From contig NZ_UQBH01000032.1 in the NCBI RefSeq assembly GCF_900539295.1, positions 1 to 24,188 of the forward strand: DNA of 24,188 nucleotides, written 5' to 3'. The translations under genes were made by a program, and so were the position numbers. The notes beneath the pieces are model-generated. The model ran no database searches, was not told the origin of the DNA, and worked only from the letters and a program-made list of their open reading frames with translations. This document shows, piece after piece, positions 8,894 through 15,667 of this stretch (position 1 is its first letter; each line of letters begins with the position of its first letter). This stretch comes from an uncultured Megasphaera sp. GTDB taxonomy: Bacteria; Bacillota; Negativicutes; Veillonellales; Megasphaeraceae.

Positions 8894-8899
8894 ATTATA
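8894..8899 (-). promoter_or_regulatory. -10 element (TATAAT) before hexokinase
   Basis: A perfect TATAAT on the minus strand lies about 35 bases before the hexokinase start. The -35 region at the right distance is poor. Confidence 0.45.
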
Positions 8900-8984
8900 C
8901 TATGATACCAGTCGTGCCGCCAGTCCGCCCCCTTTTTTCAATCTCAGACAGTCATATCGATTGGTACTGATTTGCATAAAACGG

Positions 8985-9012
8985 TTGACTTTTTCGGCCA
9001 ATAGGCTATAAT
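8985..9012 (+). promoter_or_regulatory. Sigma-70-type promoter of thiSGH
   Basis: TTGACT (8985-8990) and TATAAT (9007-9012) with a 16-base spacer place the RNA start near 9019. The leader is then about 100 bases, nearly all of it taken up by the hairpins described at 9023-9094. Confidence 0.8.
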
Positions 9013-9022
9013 CAAAAGCAGA

Positions 9023-9094
9023 GTGAGACCGAAACAAAAGGTCGCACGAAGGGGTACACCACCTTGGGTGTAAGTCTTCGTGCGGCCTTTTTTT
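9023..9094 (+). promoter_or_regulatory. thiS leader: terminator hairpin with competing upstream hairpin (attenuator candidate)
   Basis: A perfect 12 bp stem (one G-U) joins GGTCGCACGAAG (9040-9051) and CTTCGTGCGGCC (9076-9087) and is followed by seven T. Its loop carries a second stem, TACACC (9055-9060) with GGTGTA (9067-9072). Just upstream, GTGAGACC (9023-9030) can pair with GGTCGCAC (9040-9047), one mismatch, and that would consume the left arm of the terminator. The two folds exclude each other, as in transcription attenuation. The conserved CUGAGA and other TPP-aptamer signatures are absent. A candidate structured RNA called the thiS motif has, as I recall, been reported from comparative genomics; I cannot confirm that this is a member. 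Confidence 0.65.
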
Positions 9095-9117
9095 AATGCA
9101 CAGAAAGGAGGGCCATC

Positions 9118-9312
9118 ATGATACGAATCAACGGCAAGGACATCGCAGCAGACGGACAGAACCTGCTGGCCTATCTTACCGACCAGGCTTACCGCACGGA
9201 CCGCATCGCAATTGAACTGAACGGCACCATCGTACCGCGCAAAGCCTACGACACGGTGACCTTAAAAGACGGCGATTCCATGGAAATCGTCCACTTCGTC
9301 GGCGGGGGCTAA
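9118..9312 (+). CDS. thiS: Sulfur carrier protein ThiS
   Basis: A 64-residue ubiquitin-like sulfur carrier for the thiazole part of thiamin. It ends in the required Gly-Gly (HFVGGG), which is adenylated and thiocarboxylated before sulfur passes to ThiG. The middle shows the family pattern ELNGTIVPRKAYDTVTLKDGD. The start ATG 9118 follows AAAGGAGGG. It is first in thiS-thiG-thiH, behind the leader hairpins. The adenylyltransferase ThiF that normally charges ThiS is not in this operon. Confidence 0.93.
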   Translation: MIRINGKDIAADGQNLLAYLTDQAYRTDRIAIELNGTIVPRKAYDTVTLKDGDSMEIVHFVGGG

Positions 9313-9363
9313 ACCCTCATGACAAAGCAGTAACCCTACACAATATAAAAGGAGTGTCTCCCA

Positions 9364-10134
9364 ATGGAAAAGAAAGATACACTGGTCCTTGGCGGCCATG
9401 AATTCACGTCCCGTTTCATCTTAGGCTCCGGCAAGTTCTCTGTCGACCTCATCAAGGCGGCAGTCGAACAAGGCGCCGCACAAATCGTCACCATGGCCCT
9501 GCGCCGCGTCGAAGCCGGTGAAAAAGACAACATCTTGGATTTCATCCCCAAAGACGTCACTTTGCTGCCCAATACGTCCAGTGCCAGAACGGCTGAAGAA
9601 GCCGTCCGCATCGCCCGTTTATCGCGGGAAATCGGCTGCGGCGACTTCATCAAAATCGAAGTCATGCGCGACTCTAAATACCTCCTGCCCGACAACAACG
9701 AAACGATCAAAGCTACGGAAATCTTAGCAAAAGAAGGCTTCGTCGTCCTGCCGTACATGTATCCCGACCTCTATGCAGCCCGGGCCCTCGTCGACGCCGG
9801 TGCCGCTGCCATCATGCCCTTGGCATCTCCGATTGGCACCAATAAAGGCTTGTCGACGAAAGACTTTATCCAAATCCTCATCGATGAAGTTGACCTGCCC
9901 ATCATCGTCGATGCCGGTATCGGCCGTCCGTCCCAGGCTTGTGAAGCCATGGAAATGGGTGCTGCTGCCATCATGGCCAACACAGCTATCGCAACGGCAG
10001 GCGACCTGCCCCTCATGGCAAAAGCCTTCGGCGAAGCCATTCGCGCCGGCCGCAACGCCTACCTCTCTGGCCTCGGCCGCATCCGTGAAACGGCCTCTGC
10101 GTCCGATCCGCTTACCGGTTTCTTAGGAGCCTAA
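9364..10134 (+). CDS. thiG: Thiazole synthase ThiG
   Basis: A 256-residue TIM-barrel enzyme that forms the thiamin thiazole phosphate from 1-deoxyxylulose 5-phosphate, dehydroglycine and ThiS thiocarboxylate. The Schiff-base lysine is Lys97 in DFIKIEV. Other family signatures are SRFILGSGKF (16-25), DAGIGRPSQA and the phosphate loop MGAAAIMANTAIATA. A ribosome site AAAGGAG precedes ATG 9364. It lies 51 bases after thiS and 12 before thiH, consistent with one transcript and a ThiG-ThiH complex. Confidence 0.95.
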   Translation: MEKKDTLVLGGHEFTSRFILGSGKFSVDLIKAAVEQGAAQIVTMALRRVEAGEKDNILDFIPKDVTLLPNTSSARTAEEAVRIARLSREIGCGDFIKIEVMRDSKYLLPDNNETIKATEILAKEGFVVLPYMYPDLYAARALVDAGAAAIMPLASPIGTNKGLSTKDFIQILIDEVDLPIIVDAGIGRPSQACEAMEMGAAAIMANTAIATAGDLPLMAKAFGEAIRAGRNAYLSGLGRIRETASASDPLTGFLGA

Positions 10135-10146
10135 GGAGGCGCAATC

Positions 10147-11313
10147 ATGACAGAAGAAAAACGTATCGACCATATGACCTACCTGCCGGGCATGGAAATC
10201 CTCGATTCCGACATGCTCGACCAAGTCGTCGCCATGCACGACTCCTTCCATAATGAAGACTTTACCGATAGAGACGTCCGCATGGCCTTATCGAAGGAAC
10301 GCTTAGAACCGCGGGACTTCATGGCCCTCTTATCGACGGCAGCCGCTCCCTTCCTCGAAGAAATGGCGCAAAAAGCCCATTTGGTTACGCGGCGTCACTT
10401 CGGCAACAACATTTCCATCATGACGCCGATTTATTTTGCCAACTACTGCGACAACCACTGCATCTACTGTGGCTTCAACTCGCACAACAAAATTAAACGG
10501 GCCCGTCTGAACGACGAAGAACTTCACCAGGAATGCAAAAACATCGCCGACTCGGGCATCGAAGAAGTCATCATGCTGACCGGCGAAAGCCCGAAGATGA
10601 GCGATATCAAGTACATCGGCAACGCCGTCAAAATCGCCCGCCAGTACTTCCGGGTCATCAACATGGAAATCTACCCGACCAACACCAAGGACTATACGTA
10701 CCTCCACGAATGCGGCGCCGATTACGTCACCGTTTTCCAGGAAACGTACAATTCCGACAAATATGAAACACTCCACCTGGCCGGCCATAAACGAATCTTC
10801 CCGTACCGCTTCTATTCCCAGGAACGGGCGATTCTCGGCGGCATGCGCGGCGTCGGCTTCGCAGCCCTCTTAGGCCTCGACGACTACCAGAAAGACGCCC
10901 TGGCAACCGGCATGCACGCCTGGCTCATGCAGCGCAAGTATCCTCACGCTGAAATTTCCCTGTCCTGTCCGCGTCTCTGCCCGATCATCAATAACGATAA
11001 GATCAACCCGAAGGACGTCGACGAACGGAAACTGACGCAGATCATCTGCGCCTACCGCTTGTTCATGCCCTACGCCAACATCGTCGTATCGAGCCGTGAA
11101 AGCGCGTCCTTCCGCAATGCCATCATGAAGATCGCAGCCACCAAAGTATCGGCCAGCGTCTGCGTCGGCATCGGCGGCCACCTCCATCAGGACGGTTCGG
11201 AAATGGGTGATGAACAGTTTGAAATCACCGACGGCCGTTCCTTCGATCAGATGTATGCCGACATCAAAAACATGGGCCTCCAGCCCCTTACGAGCGAGTA
11301 TATTTATTTGTAA
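10147..11313 (+). CDS. thiH: 2-iminoacetate synthase ThiH (radical SAM tyrosine lyase)
   Basis: A 388-residue radical SAM enzyme that cleaves tyrosine to p-cresol and dehydroglycine for thiazole synthesis. The CxxxCxxC cluster motif is Cys101, Cys105, Cys108 in YCDNHCIYCGF. Other ThiH signatures are MLTGESP, QETYNSDKYETLH and SLSCPRLCP. Using ThiH rather than the oxygen-dependent glycine oxidase ThiO fits an anaerobe. Start ATG 10147 follows AAGGAGG, which overlaps the thiG stop. A strong hairpin terminator follows at 11354. Confidence 0.95.
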   Translation: MTEEKRIDHMTYLPGMEILDSDMLDQVVAMHDSFHNEDFTDRDVRMALSKERLEPRDFMALLSTAAAPFLEEMAQKAHLVTRRHFGNNISIMTPIYFANYCDNHCIYCGFNSHNKIKRARLNDEELHQECKNIADSGIEEVIMLTGESPKMSDIKYIGNAVKIARQYFRVINMEIYPTNTKDYTYLHECGADYVTVFQETYNSDKYETLHLAGHKRIFPYRFYSQERAILGGMRGVGFAALLGLDDYQKDALATGMHAWLMQRKYPHAEISLSCPRLCPIINNDKINPKDVDERKLTQIICAYRLFMPYANIVVSSRESASFRNAIMKIAATKVSASVCVGIGGHLHQDGSEMGDEQFEITDGRSFDQMYADIKNMGLQPLTSEYIYL

Positions 11314-11353
11314 TACTTACTGCTAATCCACTAAATTTTTCCTATATAGAACT

Positions 11354-11402
11354 ACGACAAAAACAGGTCAGGACCTAATCCACCCCGACCTGTTTTTGTC
11401 GT
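11354..11402 (+). terminator. Terminator after thiH
   Basis: ACGACAAAAACAGGTC (11354-11369) and GACCTGTTTTTGTCGT (11387-11402) form a perfect 16 bp inverted repeat with a 17-base loop. The core CAGGTC/GACCTG is followed by five T on the plus strand. The A-run on the other arm makes it usable in both directions. Confidence 0.8.
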
Positions 11403-11467
11403 AAACCCGCATGTTCTAAAGCGTTTTACTCATACGGGGCTTCCATTATATGCTATTGGTATAATCA

Positions 11468-11496
11468 TTGACGTTAGTATGAGATTCCTGTATATT
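11468..11496 (+). promoter_or_regulatory. Promoter of the ThiE-like/nicotinamidase-like pair
   Basis: TTGACG (11468-11473) and TATATT (11491-11496) have a 17-base spacer and lie about 40 bases before the GTG start at 11535. Together with the terminator at 11354 this separates the pair from thiSGH. Confidence 0.55.
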
Positions 11497-11534
11497 TGTA
11501 GTATAAAATACTCTAATATTCAAGGTGATAAATT

Positions 11535-12125
11535 GTGTTAAAAGTAGCTGCAATTACAAACCACGAACTCGCGGCGACAAACTACTGGGACCAGCTCGAA
11601 CAGATTGCTGCCTCCGACGTAGACTTCATCGTCCTTCGTGAAAAAACTCTTTCAGAAGATGACTACACGGACTATGCTAAACGAGCACTTCGTCTCTGCA
11701 GCATTCACCAAAAAACGTGTATCCTTCAACATTTTGGCAAAGTCGCCATTCGACTTCACATTCCTCGTTTCCAATGTTCCTTGTCATATCTGGAAAGTCA
11801 TTCTTCCCTGCTCTACTATATGACAACCCTCGGCGTTTCCGTCCATACCGTCGAAGAAGCCGTCCGCGCCGAAGAACTGGGTGCCACTTATATCATGGCC
11901 AGCCACGTCTTCCCGACAGACTGCAAGCCCTCGGATAATCCGATCGGCGTCGACACGGTAAAGGCCATCTGCAACGCCGTAAACATTCCCGTCTACGCCT
12001 TAGGCGGCGTAAACCCCACGACGGTATCCCAGCTTCAGGACGCCCAGGTTGCAGGTGTCGCCCTGATGTCAGGTCTCATGACCTGCCCGGATGTCCCGGA
12101 ATACTTGAAAGAACTTCGTTCCTAA
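11535..12125 (+). CDS. ThiE/TenI-family protein (divergent thiamin phosphate synthase-like)
   Basis: A 196-residue TIM-barrel protein of the thiamin phosphate synthase/TenI superfamily. It has the REK motif (Arg35-Glu36-Lys37), GVSVHTVEEAVRAEELGATY (100-119), SHVFPTDCKP (123-132) in place of the phosphate-binding GPxFxTxTK, and PVYALGGVNPTTV. The HLGQ(x)D magnesium and pyrophosphate motif of true ThiE is not present; the matching place reads IRLHIPRF. It therefore looks closer to TenI (thiazole tautomerase) or to a changed ThiE. A GTG start is used, with AAGGTGA in front. The next gene follows after 18 bases. The thiamin link is inferred from family and neighbours. Confidence 0.75.
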   Translation: MLKVAAITNHELAATNYWDQLEQIAASDVDFIVLREKTLSEDDYTDYAKRALRLCSIHQKTCILQHFGKVAIRLHIPRFQCSLSYLESHSSLLYYMTTLGVSVHTVEEAVRAEELGATYIMASHVFPTDCKPSDNPIGVDTVKAICNAVNIPVYALGGVNPTTVSQLQDAQVAGVALMSGLMTCPDVPEYLKELRS

Positions 12126-12143
12126 AGAATACGGGAGGGCTGT

Positions 12144-12665
12144 ATGACTCAAGCATATATCATCATCGACATGCAAAATGATTTTATCGACGGCTCCTTA
12201 GGCACGCCTGAGGCTCAAGCCATCGTGCCTCGTGTCGAAGCAAAAATCGTTGCCAGCAAAAAAGATACGGACCAAGAAACGGATCTGATTTTCACGCAGG
12301 ATACTCACGGCAGCGACTATCGGGAGACCCGGGAAGGTCAGAAACTCCCCATCGCCCACTGCATCAAGGATACGCGGGGCTGGCGCATCTGCAAACAGCT
12401 CCTGCCTTACACCCTAATGGCGGAGATCTTCGAAAAACCGTCCTTCGGCTGCCCGGCCCTGGTCGATGAAGTCAAAGATTATGACCGACTCGTCCTCATG
12501 GGGCTTTGTACCGATATTTGTGTCATTTCCAATGCCATCTTATTGAAAGCGCATTATCCGGAAAAAGAAATCGTCGTCGACAGCTCCTGCTGCGCCGGCT
12601 CTACGCCGGAAGCTCACGAAATGGCCTTAAAGGTCATGGAGCGCTGTCAAATCGATATCCTATAA
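12144..12665 (+). CDS. Nicotinamidase/isochorismatase-family cysteine hydrolase
   Basis: A 173-residue hydrolase. The catalytic triad is readable as Asp9 (IIDMQNDF), Lys98 (FEKPSFG) and Cys126 (LCTDICVISNA). A metal site of nicotinamidase type is suggested by Asp53 and His55 (TQDTH) and His72 (PIAHC). The best guess is nicotinamide to nicotinate deamidation for NAD salvage; other amidases of this fold cannot be ruled out. It follows the ThiE-like gene by 18 bases and shares its promoter. A GGGAGGG ribosome site is present. A strong terminator follows at once. Confidence 0.82.
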   Translation: MTQAYIIIDMQNDFIDGSLGTPEAQAIVPRVEAKIVASKKDTDQETDLIFTQDTHGSDYRETREGQKLPIAHCIKDTRGWRICKQLLPYTLMAEIFEKPSFGCPALVDEVKDYDRLVLMGLCTDICVISNAILLKAHYPEKEIVVDSSCCAGSTPEAHEMALKVMERCQIDIL

Positions 12666-12675
12666 GTTCATACGT

Positions 12676-12712
12676 AAAAGGCTGCACATCACAGGATGTG
12701 CAGCCTTTTTTA
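12676..12712. terminator. Bidirectional terminator between convergent genes
   Basis: GGCTGCACATC (12680-12690) pairs perfectly with GATGTGCAGCC (12695-12705). T6 follows on the plus strand and a shorter T-run on the minus strand. It serves the nicotinamidase-like gene and the RseC-like gene, which converge here. Confidence 0.85.
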
Positions 12713-12743
12713 CGTCCCCGTTAACGGACGGAGACCGGCGAAA

Positions 12744-13157
12744 TCACGAGATGATGCCCGTAATCGTCGCCTTGTTTTGATTGTTATTGATCTTCCTTTC
12801 GTAGCCTTTCAGAATAAGGCAGCCGATGATGCCGCCAATGATCATGCCGGCAAAGGCCGTCATTTCCGGCGTCGCCTTAACCTGGCCGCCTAAGACGTAG
12901 CCGATGATGCCGCAGACGATGATGAGCAGCAGCGGCACGCCGAAACAGACGATGCCCTTGACCCCCATGCCGGCATCGGGAATATTAAACTGCACAAACT
13001 GGCCCTTCTTGGCACCAATGGGATTGACCGCGTCGATAACGACGTTGTCAGCGCACATGCTGTCACTGCACGGCGAGTACAGATTGCTGCGGTTGGTCTG
13101 GATCTTGACCAAGCCGTCGGCACAAATTTCTTCGATAACACCTGTTCCCGTTCTCAT
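12744..13157 (-). CDS. RseC/SoxR-reducing-system family membrane protein
   Basis: A 137-residue protein of the RseC/MucC family. A small soluble N-terminal domain contains Cys12 and the paired Cys30 and Cys35 (SPCSDSMCADN), the family's likely redox cysteines. Two transmembrane helices follow at about 68-90 (GIVCFGVPLLLIIVCGIIGYVLGG) and 98-118. Relatives in other bacteria sit with Rnf-type electron transport complexes or the SoxR reduction system; neither is in this window. It is the last gene of a three-gene minus-strand set, 26 bases after the LUD gene, with GAGGGGAG as ribosome site. The role is inferred to be membrane redox. Confidence 0.8.
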   Translation of the reverse strand: MRTGTGVIEEICADGLVKIQTNRSNLYSPCSDSMCADNVVIDAVNPIGAKKGQFVQFNIPDAGMGVKGIVCFGVPLLLIIVCGIIGYVLGGQVKATPEMTAFAGMIIGGIIGCLILKGYERKINNNQNKATITGIIS

Positions 13158-13183
13158 ACAAATCTCCCCTCGATGATAAAGGC

Positions 13184-13828
13184 TTAGAAGCCCAGATTTT
13201 CTCCAACTAAGATGACTTTGATACGGCCCTGAGGCTTACAGACCCGGGTCCGAACGACTTGGGCGCAAATGCTTTCCTGATTCGTGCAGTGTGCACACAT
13301 GCCCGTTTTCGCACAAGGCGTGCCAACATTCGGGAAGCGGCCGATATTCTGCGGCGATGCGACCGTATGGGCCCGTTCAATGCCGATTTCAACCGTCGAA
13401 ACGACTTTATTCATACCGACGATGACGATGACCTGTTTCGGGCCATAGCAAAGAGCTGCCACGCGGTTGCCGTTGCCGTCGATATTGATGAGCTGGCCGT
13501 CTTGAATGGCCGCGTTGGTCCCCATAATGAAAGTATCGCAGAGCAGGGCCTTGCGCATCAATTCGACCCGTTCTTCCGGCGTCTTAGCCGAATCGCGGTC
13601 GATGACCTGATTGTGTTCCAAGACATAAGGACGCAGGCCGATTTCATTGATCGAAGCCGAGCCGCCCCAAGAGACGACATCCGTTTCCGGAATGTAAGAA
13701 ACAGCCTGTTTCAAAGCCTCCTCTACAGTCGGACAGTATACGGCTTCAAAGCCGCGGGCTTCAAATTTTTTAGCCACTAAGGGTCCTTTAATGTCGTACA
13801 TACGGTGCATCATATCAGTTCTATCCAT
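13184..13828 (-). CDS. LUD-domain (lactate utilisation, DUF162) protein with Cys-rich tail
   Basis: A 214-residue stand-alone LUD-domain protein. The fold signature VVSWGGSASINEIGL (51-65) and the later GPKQVIVIVGMNKVV (129-143) are clear. A C-terminal cysteine group (Cys172, Cys178, Cys181, Cys188, spacing Cx5Cx2Cx6C) could hold a metal or an Fe-S cluster. LutC and LutB of lactate oxidation contain this domain, but here no LutA or LutB partner is present, so lactate oxidation is not proven. It has GGAGG before the start and lies 13 bases after the thioesterase gene. Confidence 0.82.
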   Translation of the reverse strand: MDRTDMMHRMYDIKGPLVAKKFEARGFEAVYCPTVEEALKQAVSYIPETDVVSWGGSASINEIGLRPYVLEHNQVIDRDSAKTPEERVELMRKALLCDTFIMGTNAAIQDGQLINIDGNGNRVAALCYGPKQVIVIVGMNKVVSTVEIGIERAHTVASPQNIGRFPNVGTPCAKTGMCAHCTNQESICAQVVRTRVCKPQGRIKVILVGENLGF

Positions 13829-13841
13829 AGTAAAAACCTCC

Positions 13842-14240
13842 TCACTTAGCCAGCATTAATTCTGCCGTAGCTTCGGCAGCTGGCGTGCCGTCGGCATGGG
13901 TTATGCGCCCTTTCATGATGAATAAGCGACGACGGTGGACTTCAGGCCAGCCTTCGACTTTAATCGTTTCGCCGATGCGGATGGGACTGCGAAAGCGGAT
14001 TTGAAGCCGAGCCGTGTAAGCCGGTTTCCCTTCTGTACGAAAGACATAATCGCCCATGACTTCATCCAGCAAGGTGCTGGTCAGACCGCCGTGCATGCGG
14101 TCGCCATAGCTTTCATGCTCAGCCTTCGGCGTAAAATAAGCGACACAACGGCCGTCTTCTATATGCATATCCAGTTTCAGGCCGATTGGGTTATCGCGCC
14201 CGCAGCCAAAACAATGATTCGCAGCATCAGTGCCTTCCAT
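13842..14240 (-). CDS. PaaI-type hotdog thioesterase
   Basis: A 132-residue hotdog-fold acyl-CoA thioesterase. The N-terminal CFGCGRDNPIGL (10-21) and the core DRMHGGLTSTLLDEVMG (48-63), with the HGG turn and acidic Asp59/Glu60, are typical of the PaaI/YbgC-like group. It would hydrolyse short or aromatic acyl-CoA esters; the substrate is not evident. It is the first gene of the thioesterase, LUD, RseC-like set, with a GAGGAGG ribosome site, and is divergent from the DUF3793-flavodoxin operon. Confidence 0.82.
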   Translation of the reverse strand: MEGTDAANHCFGCGRDNPIGLKLDMHIEDGRCVAYFTPKAEHESYGDRMHGGLTSTLLDEVMGDYVFRTEGKPAYTARLQIRFRSPIRIGETIKVEGWPEVHRRRLFIMKGRITHADGTPAAEATAELMLAK

Positions 14241-14271
14241 AACACACCCTCCTCTACTTCAATGTTCTTTT

Positions 14272-14277
14272 ATTATA
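14272..14277 (-). promoter_or_regulatory. -10 element (TATAAT) before thioesterase operon
   Basis: A perfect TATAAT on the minus strand lies about 32 bases before the thioesterase start. The -35 region is weak. It is back to back with the DUF3793 promoter. Confidence 0.45.
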
Positions 14278-14338
14278 CTATATTTGATTTGGCAAGTCTC
14301 GTGAACAAATACACAATCTAAGAAAAGTTTATTTATTC

Positions 14339-14357
14339 GAAAATGGTTATCATATTT
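14339..14357. promoter_or_regulatory. Fur-box-like operator
   Basis: GAAAATGGTTATCATATTT agrees with the classic 19-base Fur consensus (GATAATGATAATCATTATC) at 13 positions by my count. It ends 3 bases before the -35 box of the DUF3793-flavodoxin promoter. Repression by Fur-Fe(II) would fit flavodoxin use under iron shortage. It is AT-rich, so a chance match is possible. Confidence 0.45.
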
Positions 14358-14360
14358 ATA

Positions 14361-14389
14361 TTGACAATCGATTTCAAATACACTATACT
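14361..14389 (+). promoter_or_regulatory. Strong promoter of DUF3793-flavodoxin operon
   Basis: TTGACA (14361-14366) and TATACT (14384-14389), 17-base spacer: a near-consensus promoter that starts RNA about 28 bases before the DUF3793 start. Confidence 0.8.
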
Positions 14390-14422
14390 AAAGGCAACAA
14401 AGCGAAAGGAGGGCATACCGAT

Positions 14423-14980
14423 ATGAATCTCGATTGTGTGCTAATTAATCACTGTTCGCCAACACTAGCCGGACTTAAACAGGCATCCCTTCTCTGTCTT
14501 CCTCGGCTTGAAGGCGATCACACATACGACGAATTAATTGAAAATTACAATCATAAATATAACGCTAAAGGGTTATATTTTCGCATTTTGTATGCCTGTC
14601 CTAAGCGCACCTTGCTGTATGTATACCGGCCGAATAAGGTCTTGGAGTACATACAGCGGCGAGATATTTCTTCATTCTTGCAGCAATTCGGGTATGCAGG
14701 CAGTCAAGATATATCGGCATTTTTAGACCGCCTTGCGTCGCGTTTTGCAGAAGACGGCTGCTTTCCTCACGAAGCAGGCATCTTTCTCGGCTATCCCCTA
14801 GAAGATGTCTGCGGATTCATTGCCAATCGGGGAAACCATGCCAAACTCTGTGGTGAATGGAAGGTCTACGGCGATGTCCACGCCGCAGCCCGCACCTTCC
14901 AGCGCTATACCTGCTGCCGACAGGATTATTTAAATCGCTTTGCAGTTGGGACAACATTAGAATCGCTCATCGTAGCATAA
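14423..14980 (+). CDS. DUF3793 family protein
   Basis: A 185-residue soluble protein of unknown function. The family signature is visible at 114-133 (FPHEAGIFLGYPLEDVCGFI), followed by a glycine and WKVYGD. It has many cysteines (Cys5, 11, 25, 59, 113, 130, 143, 164, 165), and no membrane segment or signal peptide. It starts after AAAGGAGGG and lies 13 bases before flavodoxin, so the two are co-transcribed from a strong, possibly Fur-controlled promoter. This suggests a role in low-iron or redox physiology (inference). No enzymatic motif is recognised. Confidence 0.8.
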   Translation: MNLDCVLINHCSPTLAGLKQASLLCLPRLEGDHTYDELIENYNHKYNAKGLYFRILYACPKRTLLYVYRPNKVLEYIQRRDISSFLQQFGYAGSQDISAFLDRLASRFAEDGCFPHEAGIFLGYPLEDVCGFIANRGNHAKLCGEWKVYGDVHAAARTFQRYTCCRQDYLNRFAVGTTLESLIVA

Positions 14981-14993
14981 GGAGGATTTAATC

Positions 14994-15407
14994 ATGGTAG
15001 AAATCGTATATTGGAGTGGAACAGGTAATACGGAAGCAATGGCAAATGAAATCGAAGCAGCTGTAAAAGCTGCCGGTGCAGATGTAGAATCGGTCCGCTT
15101 TGAGGATACAACCGTCGATGACGTAGCCGGCAAAGACGTTATTTTGCTTGGCTGCCCGGCCATGGGTGCTGAAGAACTGGAAGACTCCATTGTCGAACCG
15201 TTCGTTACAGACCTCACTCCCAAATTAAAAGGCAAGAAAGTCGGCCTCTTTGGCTCTTACGGCTGGGGTTCCGGCGAATGGATGGATAATTGGAAACAGC
15301 GTACCGAAGACGCTGGCGCCACCATCATCGGAACGGCTATTGTCAACGAAACACCTGATAATGCTCCCGAATGCAAAGAATTGGGTGAACTTGCCGCTAA
15401 GGCATAA
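14994..15407 (+). CDS. Flavodoxin (Megasphaera-type short-chain)
   Basis: A 137-residue FMN protein that carries single electrons in the cytoplasm and can stand in for ferredoxin when iron is short. The FMN phosphate loop is SGTGNTE (8-14); further flavin contacts lie in GCPAMGAEELED and GSYGWGSGEWMD. From memory the whole protein is nearly the same as the well-studied M. elsdenii flavodoxin (same length, same start MVEIVYWSGTGNTEAMANEI, matching end), which supports the genus call. It is second in the DUF3793 operon, with AAGGAGG before the start and a strong terminator after. Confidence 0.95.
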   Translation: MVEIVYWSGTGNTEAMANEIEAAVKAAGADVESVRFEDTTVDDVAGKDVILLGCPAMGAEELEDSIVEPFVTDLTPKLKGKKVGLFGSYGWGSGEWMDNWKQRTEDAGATIIGTAIVNETPDNAPECKELGELAAKA

Positions 15408-15437
15408 GTTTTAAACTTCATATTCATTCTCCTCTAG

Positions 15438-15482
15438 GAAAAGGGACTGCATACCTGACACAGTATGCGGTCCCTTTTCTCA
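15438..15482 (+). terminator. Terminator after flavodoxin
   Basis: GAAAAGGGACTGCATAC (15438-15454) pairs with GTATGCGGTCCCTTTTC (15463-15479), 17 bp with one G-U, loop of 8. The T-run lies in the right arm. Confidence 0.8.
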
Positions 15483-15667
15483 TGAGCGCTCATCGCTTTA
15501 ATATCGGGACCGTTTTTGATCCCAATTTTATACGTTTTTATCAAGTATCCATGCGATATAGATACAGTCATTCTTTACTTTCATGGTACTCATTCTCTCC
15601 GGCTATGTTACAATAATGACGTATGACATTCATTATTATTTTTTATTTTTAAAGGAGGCTTTATTGC

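Noticed and set aside
9019..9117. TPP riboswitch before thiS
   Set aside because: None of the conserved TPP-aptamer segments is present and the leader is too short for the aptamer plus a terminator.
15481..15667. Antiterminator (RAT) site and terminator before the PTS gene
   Set aside because: Only a short GGGA/TCCC fold is present after the flavodoxin terminator, and no T-run hairpin lies between it and the start codon.
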